From Rhodococcus sp. P1Y (lineage in GTDB: Bacteria > Actinomycetota > Actinomycetes > Mycobacteriales > Mycobacteriaceae), in assembly GCF_003641205.1 (NCBI RefSeq), contig NZ_CP032762.1:5166001-5230000 (forward strand): 64,000 nucleotides of DNA, in the 5' to 3' direction. Within the stretch, counting starts at the first letter, position 1. Each line of letters starts with the position of its first letter. Positions 27,438 through 36,196 of the stretch are shown piece by piece. Under the pieces are notes generated by a model. It did not search any database. It had not been told where the DNA came from and saw only the letters and a program-made list of their open reading frames with translations. The position numbers were made by a program, and so were the translations under genes.

Positions 27438-28655
27438 CTAGATCCAGACGCCCTTACCGACCGACACGACGCCGCCCGCGGAGACGTTGAAGCGTTCCTT
27501 GTCGCGTTCGAGGTCGACGCCGACGATCTCGCCGGGCCCGACCACGACGTTCTTGTCGAGAATCGCCCGACGCACGACGGCACCCTTGCCGATCTTGACG
27601 CCCGGCATCAGAACGCTGCCCTCTACGGTCGCGCCGTCGTCGATCATGACGTTGGAGGACAGGACCGAGTTGCGAACCGTTGCGGCGGACAGGATGCACC
27701 CGGCGCCGACGACGGATTCCTGCGCGAGACCGCCCTGGACGAACTTGGCAGGAGGGAGGTTCTCGGCCGCGCCACGGATGGGCCAGCGGCGGTTGTAGAG
27801 GTTGAAAATCGGGTGTACGGACACCAGATCCATGTGTGCGTCGTAGAACGCGTCGATGGTGCCGACGTCTCGCCAGTAGCCACGATCGCGTTCGGTCGCT
27901 CCGGGAACGACGTTGTCGTTGAAGTCGTACACCGACGCGACACCGGCTTCTACGAGCGCGGGAATGATGTCGCCGCCCATGTCGTGATCGGAGTCGGAAT
28001 TCTCCGAGTCCGCCTTGATCGCGTCGATCAGGACCTTCGTCGTGAATACGTAGTTGCCCATCGAGGCGTAGGTGACATTGGGGTCGTCGGGAGTGCCCGG
28101 CGGTTGCGCGGGCTTCTCCAGGAACTGCGTGATCTTGCCGTTCTCGTCGCTGTCGATGCACCCGAACGCGAACGCTTCGCTTCGTGGCACCCGGATACCT
28201 GCCACGGTGACGCCTGCGCCGGAATCGATGTGCTGCTGCACCATCTGTTCCGGATCCATGCGATAGACGTGGTCCGCACCGAACACCACGATGTACTCGG
28301 GGTCTTCGTCGTAGACGAGGTTGAGTGATTGGAAGATGGCGTCGGCGCTGCCGGTGTACCAGCGTGGACCGAGTCGCTGCTGAGCCGGCACAGGAGTGAT
28401 GTACTCCCCCGCGAACCCGGACAGCCGCCAGGTCTGCGAAATATGACGGTCGAGCGAATGCGACTTGTACTGGGTCAACACGCACAGCCGGAGGTAACCG
28501 GCGTTGACGAGATTGCTCAGTACGAAGTCGATCAGTCGATATGCGCCGCCGAATGGGACGGCTGGCTTTGCTCTGTCCGCGGTCATCGGGTAAAGCCGCT
28601 TACCCTCACCGCCGGCAAGCACGATCCCTAGTACGTGCGGTTGTGTCCTCACCAT
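27438..28655 (-). CDS. glgC: Glucose-1-phosphate adenylyltransferase
   Basis: Makes ADP-glucose for alpha-glucan synthesis; 405 residues, typical. The nucleotide-binding start [25 protein letters not shown] is complete, followed by [11 protein letters not shown] and the glucose-1-P site EKPAQPPG. A left-handed beta-helix C-terminus (repeats such as [16 protein letters not shown]) ends in [12 protein letters not shown] 28655 faces glgM across a 64-base gap, so both share a control region. It converges with the methyltransferase gene 10 bases away. Confidence 0.95.
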   Translation of the reverse strand: MVRTQPHVLGIVLAGGEGKRLYPMTADRAKPAVPFGGAYRLIDFVLSNLVNAGYLRLCVLTQYKSHSLDRHISQTWRLSGFAGEYITPVPAQQRLGPRWYTGSADAIFQSLNLVYDEDPEYIVVFGADHVYRMDPEQMVQQHIDSGAGVTVAGIRVPRSEAFAFGCIDSDENGKITQFLEKPAQPPGTPDDPNVTYASMGNYVFTTKVLIDAIKADSENSDSDHDMGGDIIPALVEAGVASVYDFNDNVVPGATERDRGYWRDVGTIDAFYDAHMDLVSVHPIFNLYNRRWPIRGAAENLPPAKFVQGGLAQESVVGAGCILSAATVRNSVLSSNVMIDDGATVEGSVLMPGVKIGKGAVVRRAILDKNVVVGPGEIVGVDLERDKERFNVSAGGVVSVGKGVWI

Positions 28656-28719
28656 GCCAACCTATCCGCACCGGATGAACCTTGCTAGCAGTACACGCGT
28701 TTCGCCGAAGGAATGTAGG

Positions 28720-29904
28720 TTGACAGTTGTGCGCGTGGCAATGATGACTAGGGAATATCCACCTGAGGTGTACGGCGGAGCAGGTGTGCACGTCACCGAG
28801 CTTGCGGCGCAGTTGAAAGTGCTGTGCGAGGTCGACATCCACTGCATGGGAGCACCGCGCGAGAACGCGCAGGTGCACGAGCCCGATCCCGCACTCCTCG
28901 GCGCCAACGCGGCTCTCACGACCTTGTCCGCCGAATTGCGCATGGCCAATGCAGCTGCAGGCGCAGACGTCGTCCACTCGCACACCTGGTACACCGGGCT
29001 CGCCGGTCACCTGGCCGCCGAGCTGTTCGACGTCCCGCACATCCTGACGGCTCACTCGCTGGAGCCACGCAGGCCGTGGAAGGCCGAACAGTTGGGCGGC
29101 GGTTACCGCATATCGTCGTGGTCCGAGAAGAACGCGATCGAGTATGCGGATGCGGTCATTGCGGTCAGCGAGGGTATGGCCAAAGATGTTCTCGACGCCT
29201 ATCCCCGACTGGATCCGACGCGAGTTCACGTGGTACGCAACGGGATCGACACCGAAAACTGGCATGCGGGGCCGGCGGCCGACCCCACCGATTCGGCGCT
29301 GCAGGCAATCGGGGTCGATCCGAACCGGCCTATCGTCGCCTTCGTCGGACGCATCACCCGGCAGAAGGGCGTCGGACATCTGATTGCCGCGGCGCACCGA
29401 TTCGACCCGGCGATCCAGCTGGTCCTGTGCGCAGGCGCGCCGGATACTCCGGAGATCGCTGCCGAAACCGAGCGCGCGGTCGAGGAATTGCAGCGCAGCC
29501 GCACCGGCGTGTACTGGGTACGTGAGATGCTGCCGACCGAGAAGATTCGCGAAATTCTTTCCGCTGCACAGGTATTCGTCTGTCCTTCGGTGTACGAACC
29601 GTTGGGGATCGTCAATCTGGAGGCGATGGCAGCCGAAACAGCAGTCGTTGCTTCCGATGTCGGCGGCATACCCGAGGTCGTCGACAACGGCGTCACCGGG
29701 CGGCTCGTGCATTACAACTCGTACGAACCGCAGGCATTCGAGGAAGCGTTGGCGAAGACGGTCAACGAGGTCGCACTCGACCCCGAGACGGCGGCCACGA
29801 TGGGTCGGGCAGGGCGTGCGAGGGCCGTCGCCGAATTCTCCTGGGCAGCCATTGCTCAGCAGACTCTCGACGTCTACGAAGCCGCGCTCGCCAGACGCGC
29901 ATAG
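28720..29904 (+). CDS. glgM: Alpha-maltose-1-phosphate synthase (GlgA/GlgM type GT4)
   Basis: 394-residue GT-B glycosyltransferase resembling Rv1212c. It uses ADP-glucose, here from the divergent glgC, and glucose-1-phosphate to make maltose-1-phosphate for the GlgE pathway. The N-terminus shows MMTREYPPEVYGGAGVHV with the acceptor loop; VGRITRQKGV and the C-terminal PSVYEPLGIVNLEAMA with the donor E-x7-E are visible. TTG 28720 has AAGGA seven bases upstream; GTG 28729 is possible. The trehalose importer at 10-14 kb feeds the same pathway. Confidence 0.9.
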   Translation: MTVVRVAMMTREYPPEVYGGAGVHVTELAAQLKVLCEVDIHCMGAPRENAQVHEPDPALLGANAALTTLSAELRMANAAAGADVVHSHTWYTGLAGHLAAELFDVPHILTAHSLEPRRPWKAEQLGGGYRISSWSEKNAIEYADAVIAVSEGMAKDVLDAYPRLDPTRVHVVRNGIDTENWHAGPAADPTDSALQAIGVDPNRPIVAFVGRITRQKGVGHLIAAAHRFDPAIQLVLCAGAPDTPEIAAETERAVEELQRSRTGVYWVREMLPTEKIREILSAAQVFVCPSVYEPLGIVNLEAMAAETAVVASDVGGIPEVVDNGVTGRLVHYNSYEPQAFEEALAKTVNEVALDPETAATMGRAGRARAVAEFSWAAIAQQTLDVYEAALARRA

Positions 29905-30710
29905 ACCCCGACCACGACCGATGCCGTCACGGTCGTCGTCGCCGGTAGGGCTGCGATCGACGCCTGGCGTGAGGCGTCGGTCGTGTGACGCGCAGACGGC
30001 CCCATCGCGACCAGGCTGGCCACATCCGCATGGCTCAGTTCCATCGCGAACTCGACGACGTCTCGGGAGGCGAGTTCGAACTTGCCCGCGAGAGAGTCAC
30101 CGAGCCTGCGCGCTTTCTCGTCATCGACGCCGATGAGTCCGAGGGCGCCGATCAATTCCTGCTGATGACGCGCAGTCGGCGTCACGACGATCAGTACACC
30201 GCCCGGCTCGATCACCCGCTGCAACTCCGTTGCGTTGCGTGGGGAGAACACGCACAGGGCCGCGCCCAGCGCACCTGACCGAACTGGCAGACCGTTCCAG
30301 ATGTCGGCAACGATCGAGCCGAGACCAGGATGTGCCCGGGCAGCACGACGGGCAGCAGCCTTGGAAACGTCCACGCCGATACCGCGGCCGCCGGTCTGCT
30401 CGAGGACCGCGGCCGAGTAATAGCCACTCCCGACCCCGACCTCCAGGACCACCTCACGCCGACCGACAGCATCGACGACGGCATCGCGGATCGGTGTGAA
30501 GTGTCCACCGCCGAGAAACATCTCGCGCGCCGCGATCATCTCGGCCGAGTCGCCGAGAATCCCGCCCGCGTTCCCGGGCAGGAGACTCACGTACCCCTGC
30601 CTCGCGACGTCGAACGAGTGTCCGCGGTCGCACAGGATCGTTCGGTCCTCCATATCTAGATCGGCCGAACAATGCGGGCAGATCAGCAGGTCCATGACGT
30701 CAGCAAGCAC
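29874..30710 (-). CDS. RlmA-type 23S rRNA guanine methyltransferase
   Basis: 278-residue SAM methyltransferase with an N-terminal zinc finger (ICPHC, then ILCDRGHSFD), as in RlmA(I)/RlmA(II), which methylate 23S rRNA G745 or G748. SAM motif I reads VLEVGVGSGYYSAAVL; CVFSPRNATELQRV matches the family. RlmA(II) members can give tylosin-type macrolide tolerance, but which guanine is modified cannot be decided. GTG 30710 has GGAGG nearby. It overlaps the glgM end by 31 bases (convergent). Confidence 0.85.
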   Translation of the reverse strand: MLADVMDLLICPHCSADLDMEDRTILCDRGHSFDVARQGYVSLLPGNAGGILGDSAEMIAAREMFLGGGHFTPIRDAVVDAVGRREVVLEVGVGSGYYSAAVLEQTGGRGIGVDVSKAAARRAARAHPGLGSIVADIWNGLPVRSGALGAALCVFSPRNATELQRVIEPGGVLIVVTPTARHQQELIGALGLIGVDDEKARRLGDSLAGKFELASRDVVEFAMELSHADVASLVAMGPSARHTTDASRQASIAALPATTTVTASVVVGVYARLASAAS

Positions 30711-30743
30711 GAGCCGACACCTCCGACGACCGCCGCATTACTA

Positions 30744-30774
30744 AGCCCCGCCTGCCGGAAGGGCAAGCGGGGCT
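30744..30774 (-). terminator. Terminator downstream of the DUF3117 gene
   Basis: AGCCCCGC pairs with GCGGGGCT, with TGCC/GGCA nested inside. On the minus strand it is followed by TTAGTAAT. It separates the DUF3117 gene from the methyltransferase gene. Confidence 0.65.
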
Positions 30775-30796
30775 AGGCACAGAAGAACACGGGCAG

Positions 30797-30964
30797 TTAA
30801 CCGGTGACGCCCTTCAACTCTTCACCGAGTGCAGCTGCCTCGTCAGGGGTAAGTTCGACGACCAGGCGTCCACCACCTTCCAGTGGCACCCTCATCACGA
30901 TCCCTCGTCCCTCTTTGGTTGCTTCGAGGGGACCGTCCCCGGTCCGGGGCTTCATCGCCGCCAT
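30797..30964 (-). CDS. DUF3117 microprotein (55 aa)
   Basis: 55-residue conserved actinobacterial protein, reading MAAMKPRTGDGPLEATKEGR at its N-terminus and ending in a Glu/Ala-rich helix. ATG 30964 has a strong GGAGG upstream. It matches Rv1211 by position next to tag and glgM. The long open frame running upstream through it is a shadow of the tag gene. Function unknown. Confidence 0.88.
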   Translation of the reverse strand: MAAMKPRTGDGPLEATKEGRGIVMRVPLEGGGRLVVELTPDEAAALGEELKGVTG

Positions 30965-31062
30965 CCTCTGCTCCCTCCAGATCTGCGCCACTCGAGCTCT
31001 GCGCGTCGGCCAAAAAAGATGTTCTCGCCGTGAGCGGCGAGGTTCTTGAGTCCTATTCTTCC

Positions 31063-31662
31063 CTATGGAGGGCCATACCGGGAACCGGAGTCGGTATTCG
31101 GCGTCGTCACGAGGCAGCCGGACAGGTGATCGTTCACCATTCCGGTGGCCTGCATCAACGCATAGGCCGTGGTCGGCCCGAAGAACCGCAGCCCGCGGCG
31201 CTTCAGTTCTTTGGCCATGGCCTTGGATTCCTCGGTCACCGCCGGTACATCCGATACGGAAACGAGACGTTGCGGTCGCGGAGTCGGAGCAAAAGACCAG
31301 AGCACGGCGTCTAGATCCATCTCGGACACGATGCGGGCATTGCCGATAGCGGCCTCGATCTTGGCTCGATTCCGCACGATGGACGCGTCGGCCATCAGAC
31401 GCTCCACATCGGCGGGTCCGAACGCCGCGACTTTCTCCGGATCGAAGCCCGCGAACGCACGTCGAAAATTGTCCCGCTTGCGCAGAATCGTGATCCACGA
31501 CAGACCTGATTGGAAAGCCTCGAGGCACAACCGCTCGTACAGCGCGTCCCGGCCGTGAAGCTCGCGGCCCCATTCCGTGTCGTGGTACTCGCGGTAGAGA
31601 TCGTCCTCGGTCGCTCCCCAGGGGCACCGCAGCTTCCCGTCGGGACCCGGCAGCACGGTCAT
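31063..31662 (-). CDS. tag: DNA-3-methyladenine glycosylase I
   Basis: 199-residue base-excision repair enzyme removing 3-methyladenine. Family features: RCPWGATEDDLYREYHDTEWG with the zinc-ligand Cys, SGLSWITILRKRDNFRRAF, FFGPTTAYALMQATGMVNDH with the second zinc His, and a C-terminal Cys. It overlaps the DivIVA-like gene by four bases (31659-31662). Rv1210 counterpart by position. Confidence 0.93.
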   Translation of the reverse strand: MTVLPGPDGKLRCPWGATEDDLYREYHDTEWGRELHGRDALYERLCLEAFQSGLSWITILRKRDNFRRAFAGFDPEKVAAFGPADVERLMADASIVRNRAKIEAAIGNARIVSEMDLDAVLWSFAPTPRPQRLVSVSDVPAVTEESKAMAKELKRRGLRFFGPTTAYALMQATGMVNDHLSGCLVTTPNTDSGSRYGPP

Positions 31663-31952
31663 TCTTCTTCCGGCCCTGATTCTTCCAGGCGCGATCTCAG
31701 CAGGTCGATCTCGGCACCCAACCGGTCCAGTGCCCAATCGACTTCGCTCGGCTTGTAACCCCGCAGGGTCTGCTGGAACTTCAGGTCTCGGACGTCGTCA
31801 CCGGTCACGCCCTCGGCGGGAAGGACCGTCGCCGTCGTGCCTTCGGGAAGAGGTTCGAGTTCCTCACCGCGACCGAAAACGGCACTTGCGACGAAGAAGA
31901 GCAGGGCTGCGACGACGGCAATGATGACGACGTACAGCAGGAGCGTCAGCAT
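31659..31952 (-). CDS. Membrane-anchored DivIVA-domain protein (97 aa)
   Basis: One N-terminal membrane helix (about 3-26) is followed by a short linker. A DivIVA-like motif follows (DLKFQQTLRGYKPSEVDWAL), and then a coiled-coil helix (DRLGAEIDLLRSRLEE). DivIVA motifs recruit proteins to curved membrane or wall-synthesis sites. It is coupled to tag by a 4-base overlap and follows gpgS by 29 bases. Rv1209 counterpart. Specific role not established. Confidence 0.82.
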   Translation of the reverse strand: MLTLLLYVVIIAVVAALLFFVASAVFGRGEELEPLPEGTTATVLPAEGVTGDDVRDLKFQQTLRGYKPSEVDWALDRLGAEIDLLRSRLEESGPEEE

Positions 31953-31981
31953 TGCTGGATCTTCTCACGCAGCCCTGCCCG

Positions 31982-32914
31982 TCACACGTGCAAGGTGTTG
32001 ATGGCCGGTCGATCCGCCAGTGATACCTCGGTGGAGAACGGCACGAACGAGTCGCCGTCGACCCGGAACTGCATCAGGCCTGCCCCCGAATCGACCATCC
32101 CGCACCGGTTCAGCATCGTCCCGACGATCTGACGACTCATTGCGCCGAGCTCGACGAGCGGACGATTTCGGTGCTTCCGGACGCCCAGATTGACCTGACC
32201 GATAGCGCCGAGACCGAGCCTGTCGTAGGTGTCGAGAAGAAGCCCGATCTCGACGCCGTACCCGGGCGCGAAGGGCACCGCGGACAGCAACTCTCGGGTT
32301 CCTGCGTATTCGCCTCCGAGAGGCTGAATTACACCGGTCAGCTCAGGACGCAGCGCGGCGAGAAGGGGTCGGGCGACGAGTTCGGTCACGCGTCCTCCCC
32401 CGTTTGCGTCCTCGGTCCCGCTGGTGCGCAGCGGACGCCGGTAGTAGCCCTTGACGAGGTGGATCCCGTCGCCCATCAGCAGTGGGCCGAGAAGCTTCGG
32501 CACGAACGCCGGGTCCGGGTTGATCAAGTCGGAGTCGACGAAGGCGATGAGATCACCGGTCGACGCGGCAACCGAACGCCACAGGACTTCGCCCTTTCCC
32601 TTGACCGGATCGAGCCCGGGGATGGCTTCTTCGCGGCTGATGACGCGTGCCCCCGCGGCGATCGCGCGCTCGGCGGTGGCGTCGGTGGACCCGGAGTCGA
32701 GCACGATCAGCTCGTCGACGAGCCCGCCCAGCAACGGGTGGATTGTGTCCACGACCGCCGCGACGGTCTCCTCCTCGTTGAGCGCAGGGAGTACGACAGA
32801 TACGGTGCGGCCTGCCTTGGCCGCCTCCAACTCGGCGAGGGACCACGACGGGGTGTCCCAGCCGTTGGTGTCCGCCCACGATTTCATCACGGTCGTTCGG
32901 TCGGCAAGTGTCAT
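31982..32914 (-). CDS. gpgS: Glucosyl-3-phosphoglycerate synthase
   Basis: 310-residue GT-A/GT81 enzyme that joins glucose from a nucleotide sugar to 3-phosphoglycerate, the first step of glucosylglycerate and methylglucose lipopolysaccharide synthesis. VSVVLPALNEEETVAAVV is the nucleotide-binding start, FVDSDLINP holds the metal DxD, and KGYYRRPL and PLGGEYAGTRELL match the family. ATG 32914 overlaps the folP2 stop (ATGA). Rv1208 counterpart, about the same length. Confidence 0.93.
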   Translation of the reverse strand: MTLADRTTVMKSWADTNGWDTPSWSLAELEAAKAGRTVSVVLPALNEEETVAAVVDTIHPLLGGLVDELIVLDSGSTDATAERAIAAGARVISREEAIPGLDPVKGKGEVLWRSVAASTGDLIAFVDSDLINPDPAFVPKLLGPLLMGDGIHLVKGYYRRPLRTSGTEDANGGGRVTELVARPLLAALRPELTGVIQPLGGEYAGTRELLSAVPFAPGYGVEIGLLLDTYDRLGLGAIGQVNLGVRKHRNRPLVELGAMSRQIVGTMLNRCGMVDSGAGLMQFRVDGDSFVPFSTEVSLADRPAINTLHV

Positions 32915-33771
32915 GCGAGGCCCCTCACTGTCCGAACCGGAACCCTCGTCCCCTGTATCGCCGCAACCATGTCGACGACTCTTCTTGTCGACGCAACCTC
33001 GTGCACCCGGAACATTCGGGCTCCGCCTGCTGCGGCCAATGCTGTCGCTGCCAATGTTCCCTCCAACCGGTCGGCGAGTTCTACCCCTAGAGTCTCGCCT
33101 ATAAAATCCTTGTTGCTCAGCGCCATGAGCACTGGCCATCCGGTGTTTACAAGAACGTCCACGCGACGCAACAACTCGAGCCCGTGATAGGTGTTTTTCC
33201 CGAAATCATGGGTCGGATCTATCAGAATCGAGTCCCTGGCGACTCCGGCTGCAACAGCTTTTTCGGCCGATGTCGTCACCTCGGCGACGACATCGGCGAC
33301 GACATCGGTGTATCGAACCCGATGCGGTCGGGTACGCGGCGTAGCGCCGCCGGTGTGCGAGCAGACGATCCCGACGCCTTCCTCGGCCGCGACAGCCACG
33401 AGGTCTGGGTCCGCTCCCGCCCAGGTGTCGTTGATCAAATCCGCGCCGGCACCGCATGCGAGCCGAGCGACCTCGCTGCGCCAGGTGTCGACACTGATCA
33501 GCAGGTCCGGGTATGCGCTCCTGATCGCCTCGACGAACGGAACGACGCGGCGGGTTTCCTCGGCGGCGTCGACCAGAACCCCCGGCCCTGCTTTGACGCC
33601 GCCGATGTCGACCATGTCGGCACCCTCTGCGACAGCCCGATGCACCGACGCCATAGCCGCTTCGTCGGTGAAGTTGGCGCCCTTGTCGTAGAACGAGTCG
33701 GGGGTGCGGTTGACGATCGCCATGACGAGTGCGCGATCGTCTGCCACCGGCTTGCCGCAGAGAGTGCTCAT
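32911..33771 (-). CDS. folP2: Dihydropteroate synthase paralogue FolP2
   Basis: 286-residue TIM-barrel protein of the DHPS family. MAIVNRTPDSFYDKG, ISVDTW and LIDPTHDFGKN match family strands. However, the pterin/pABA loop that in active DHPS reads GGESTRPG is here DIGGVKAGPG, so the Thr-Arg of the active loop is gone. The M. tuberculosis paralogue Rv1207 was reported not to act as DHPS. Coupling to gpgS suggests a role linked to glucosylglycerate or lipopolysaccharide synthesis; that is inference. Confidence 0.85.
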   Translation of the reverse strand: MSTLCGKPVADDRALVMAIVNRTPDSFYDKGANFTDEAAMASVHRAVAEGADMVDIGGVKAGPGVLVDAAEETRRVVPFVEAIRSAYPDLLISVDTWRSEVARLACGAGADLINDTWAGADPDLVAVAAEEGVGIVCSHTGGATPRTRPHRVRYTDVVADVVAEVTTSAEKAVAAGVARDSILIDPTHDFGKNTYHGLELLRRVDVLVNTGWPVLMALSNKDFIGETLGVELADRLEGTLAATALAAAGGARMFRVHEVASTRRVVDMVAAIQGTRVPVRTVRGLA

Positions 33772-33792
33772 GAATCCAATATTGGCACGGGC

Positions 33793-35568
33793 CTAGCCCT
33801 TGGGCGCCTTACCAGCGGCGACCTCGTCGACGTACCCGTCGTAGGCCTTGTCGTATCCGCCGGACTTGCCACGCAGCACGTACAGCTCGCTGTCGCCGTC
33901 TTCTTCGTAGCCGAGTTTGCGGAGCGCAACCTTCTGGCTCTTGAACGTCGAAGTCTGCTCCAGGCTGTCGACGACGCGGACGAACAGCGGGACCGCGTAG
34001 GTCGGAAGCTTGTCGTAGAGATGTTCGGCGACAGCTTTTCCGTCGAAGGATTCACCCTCGCGCAACGTCACGGCCGCCATGCCCGCCTTGCCGTCGGTTC
34101 CGTCGATGTCGACGCCGTAGACCACGGCACCGTCGACGGCCGGATGCCCACCGAGCGCGCCCTCGACCTGCGTCGTCGCGACGTTTTCGCCCTTCCAGCG
34201 GAATGTGTCACCGAGGCGGTCGACGAAAGCGACGTGCATCCAGCCCTGTTTGCGGACGAGGTCGCCGGTGTCGAACCACGCGTCACCGTCCTTGAATCCA
34301 TCGCGAACGAGCTTCTTCTCGGTTGCCTCGTCGTCCGAGTAACCGTCGAACGGCGCGCGATCGGTCACCTTGGACAGCAGAAGCCCGACATCACCCGCCC
34401 CCACCTTGCGGAGCTTGCCGTTGCTGCCGCGTTTGGCCTTGCCGCTCTCTTCGTCGTACTCGACGACGGCATACGGCAGCGGGCAGATTCCTGCAGTCTT
34501 CTTCATGTTCAACGCGTTGACGAAGGCGATGTTGCACTCGCTCGCACCGTAGAACTCGGCGACGCGTTCGATCCCGAAACGCTCGGTGAACTCCTCCCAA
34601 ATCTCCGGGCGGAGGCCGTTGCCGACGATGAGCTTGATCGTGTTGTTCCGGTCGGTGTCCTTCTTGGGCTGTGTCAGCAGGTACCGGCACAGTTCGCCGA
34701 TGTAGGTGAACGCAGTCGCCTTGTTGACCTCGACGTCCTGCCAGAAGTTGCTGACCGAGAACTGCGCGCCGATCGCCATCGTCGCGCCGCCCGCAAGCAC
34801 CGAGGACAGCGTCACCGTCAGTGCGTTGTTGTGGTAGAGCGGCAAGCAGCAATAGATGACGTCGTTGCTGCGAAGGCGAACACCCATGTTGCCCAACCCG
34901 GACATCGACTTCAGCCACCGGAAGTGGCTCATCAGGCTGGCCTTGGGCATACCCGTGGTGCCCGAGGTGAAAATGTAGAAAGCTTTTTCCTTGGCCTGGA
35001 TCTCCGTGGTCACGGACGGGTTAGCGGTGTCCGCCTTCTGCGCCGCTTCGGCAAGTTCCTTCAGCGGCAGTACGACGCCTGCCTGGGGTGCCTTCTCGAG
35101 CGAGTCGAGTGCCTCCTGCGCGTTCTCGTCGAGGACCAGAACCTTCGCGTCGAGGATGCCGAGACTGTGCTCGAGGACATCCCCCCGCTGGTTGTAGTTG
35201 AGCATTCCTGCAGTCGCACCCAGCTTGACCGCGGCCAGTGCAGCGAACAATGCCTCAGGACGGTTCTTGCTCAAGACGGCGACAACGTCCCCGCGCTTCA
35301 CACCGCGATCGACGAAGACGTTCGCGAACTGATTGACCAGGGCGTTCGCGTCGGCATAGGAGGTGGATTCGCCGTCGAATCGCACGAACGGTCGGTTGCC
35401 GTTCTTGGCTGCGGCGTCCTGGAACACCTTGCCGATAGACGCCTTGTCGTTCGGCTTGCGCGTGAAGCCCGCGAGACCTTTGAGCAGACTCGGCACCTCC
35501 GTCACCATTTTCGGCAACGCGACCGCAAGATCGGTTACTCCAATTTTCTGACGGGCATCGACAGCCAT
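33793..35568 (-). CDS. fadD6: Long-chain acyl-CoA synthetase FadD6
   Basis: 591-residue adenylate-forming ligase that activates fatty acids to CoA esters, possibly coupled to uptake (FATP-like). The AMP motif is FYIFTSGTTGMPKASL; YGASECN and the FDTGDLVRKQGW segment are present, with the C-terminal lysine region TSTFKSQKVALRK. Rv1206 counterpart. A perfect palindrome 30 bases upstream (35598-35618) probably controls it. Confidence 0.93.
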   Translation of the reverse strand: MAVDARQKIGVTDLAVALPKMVTEVPSLLKGLAGFTRKPNDKASIGKVFQDAAAKNGNRPFVRFDGESTSYADANALVNQFANVFVDRGVKRGDVVAVLSKNRPEALFAALAAVKLGATAGMLNYNQRGDVLEHSLGILDAKVLVLDENAQEALDSLEKAPQAGVVLPLKELAEAAQKADTANPSVTTEIQAKEKAFYIFTSGTTGMPKASLMSHFRWLKSMSGLGNMGVRLRSNDVIYCCLPLYHNNALTVTLSSVLAGGATMAIGAQFSVSNFWQDVEVNKATAFTYIGELCRYLLTQPKKDTDRNNTIKLIVGNGLRPEIWEEFTERFGIERVAEFYGASECNIAFVNALNMKKTAGICPLPYAVVEYDEESGKAKRGSNGKLRKVGAGDVGLLLSKVTDRAPFDGYSDDEATEKKLVRDGFKDGDAWFDTGDLVRKQGWMHVAFVDRLGDTFRWKGENVATTQVEGALGGHPAVDGAVVYGVDIDGTDGKAGMAAVTLREGESFDGKAVAEHLYDKLPTYAVPLFVRVVDSLEQTSTFKSQKVALRKLGYEEDGDSELYVLRGKSGGYDKAYDGYVDEVAAGKAPKG

Positions 35569-35597
35569 GAACTCCCCTTATGTGCGATGTGAGATTT

Positions 35598-35618
35598 GTT
35601 ACCCTACTCCAGGGTAAC
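35598..35618. promoter_or_regulatory. Palindromic operator upstream of fadD6
   Basis: GTTACCC and GGGTAAC form a perfect 7+7 inverted repeat around a 7-base spacer, centred 40 bases before the fadD6 start. Size and symmetry fit a TetR/FadR-type regulator site. No regulator gene is adjacent. Confidence 0.65.
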
Positions 35619-35629
35619 CTTTCGCTCAC

Positions 35630-36196
35630 TCACGGCGAACATGCATCGAGCGCTGACTCCACGGTCACGGTTCTGACCAGGGCATCCAAGGCACGCTGTT
35701 GAACGAATCCGGTCGACGACAGTCCGTCGATCCACTGAAAAAGGCCGTCGAAGTGGCCCGGAGGATCGAGCAGAACCATCGGCTTGCTGTGCATTCCCAG
35801 ATACCCCGCCGTCCAGGTTTCGAACAGCTCCTCCAAGGTGCCGATTCCGCCGGGAAGCGTGATGAATGCGTCGGCTCGGTCCTCCATGACCTTCTTCCGC
35901 TCACGCATGGTGTCGGTGACGATCAGTTCGTCCGCGTCGACATCGGCGACCTCCCGGTGCACGAGCGCCTTGGGGATGACGCCGACAGTGAAGGCTCCGG
36001 CAGCGCGGGCCGATTCTGCTACGGCACCCATCATCGAGACGTTGCCACCGCCCGAGACCAGACCCCAGCCGCGCCGACCGATCTCGGTACCCAGCTCGCG
36101 CGCGAGTTCGATGAACGATGCGTCGACCGGACCGGATGCGCAGTAGACGCACACATTCCACGTCGATTGTCGCGGACTCGTCGCTTGTTGATTCAC
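35630..36196 (-). CDS. LOG family protein (cytokinin-activating type)
   Basis: 188-residue LOG (TIGR00730) protein. The catalytic motif PGGIGTLEELFE is intact, with VYCASGP and GLVSGGGNVSMMG forming the nucleotide pocket. Active members hydrolyse nucleoside 5'-monophosphates to free base and ribose-5-P, releasing cytokinins from their nucleotides. GTG 36196 overlaps the upstream LOG gene stop. Rv1205 counterpart. Confidence 0.88.
   Translation of the reverse strand: MNQQATSPRQSTWNVCVYCASGPVDASFIELARELGTEIGRRGWGLVSGGGNVSMMGAVAESARAAGAFTVGVIPKALVHREVADVDADELIVTDTMRERKKVMEDRADAFITLPGGIGTLEELFETWTAGYLGMHSKPMVLLDPPGHFDGLFQWIDGLSSTGFVQQRALDALVRTVTVESALDACSP

Noticed and set aside
33184..35592. 802-residue plus-strand open frame
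   Set aside because: Fully antisense to folP2 and fadD6, whose motifs are complete; the residue pattern is the His/Arg/Val-rich type of a high-GC shadow frame.
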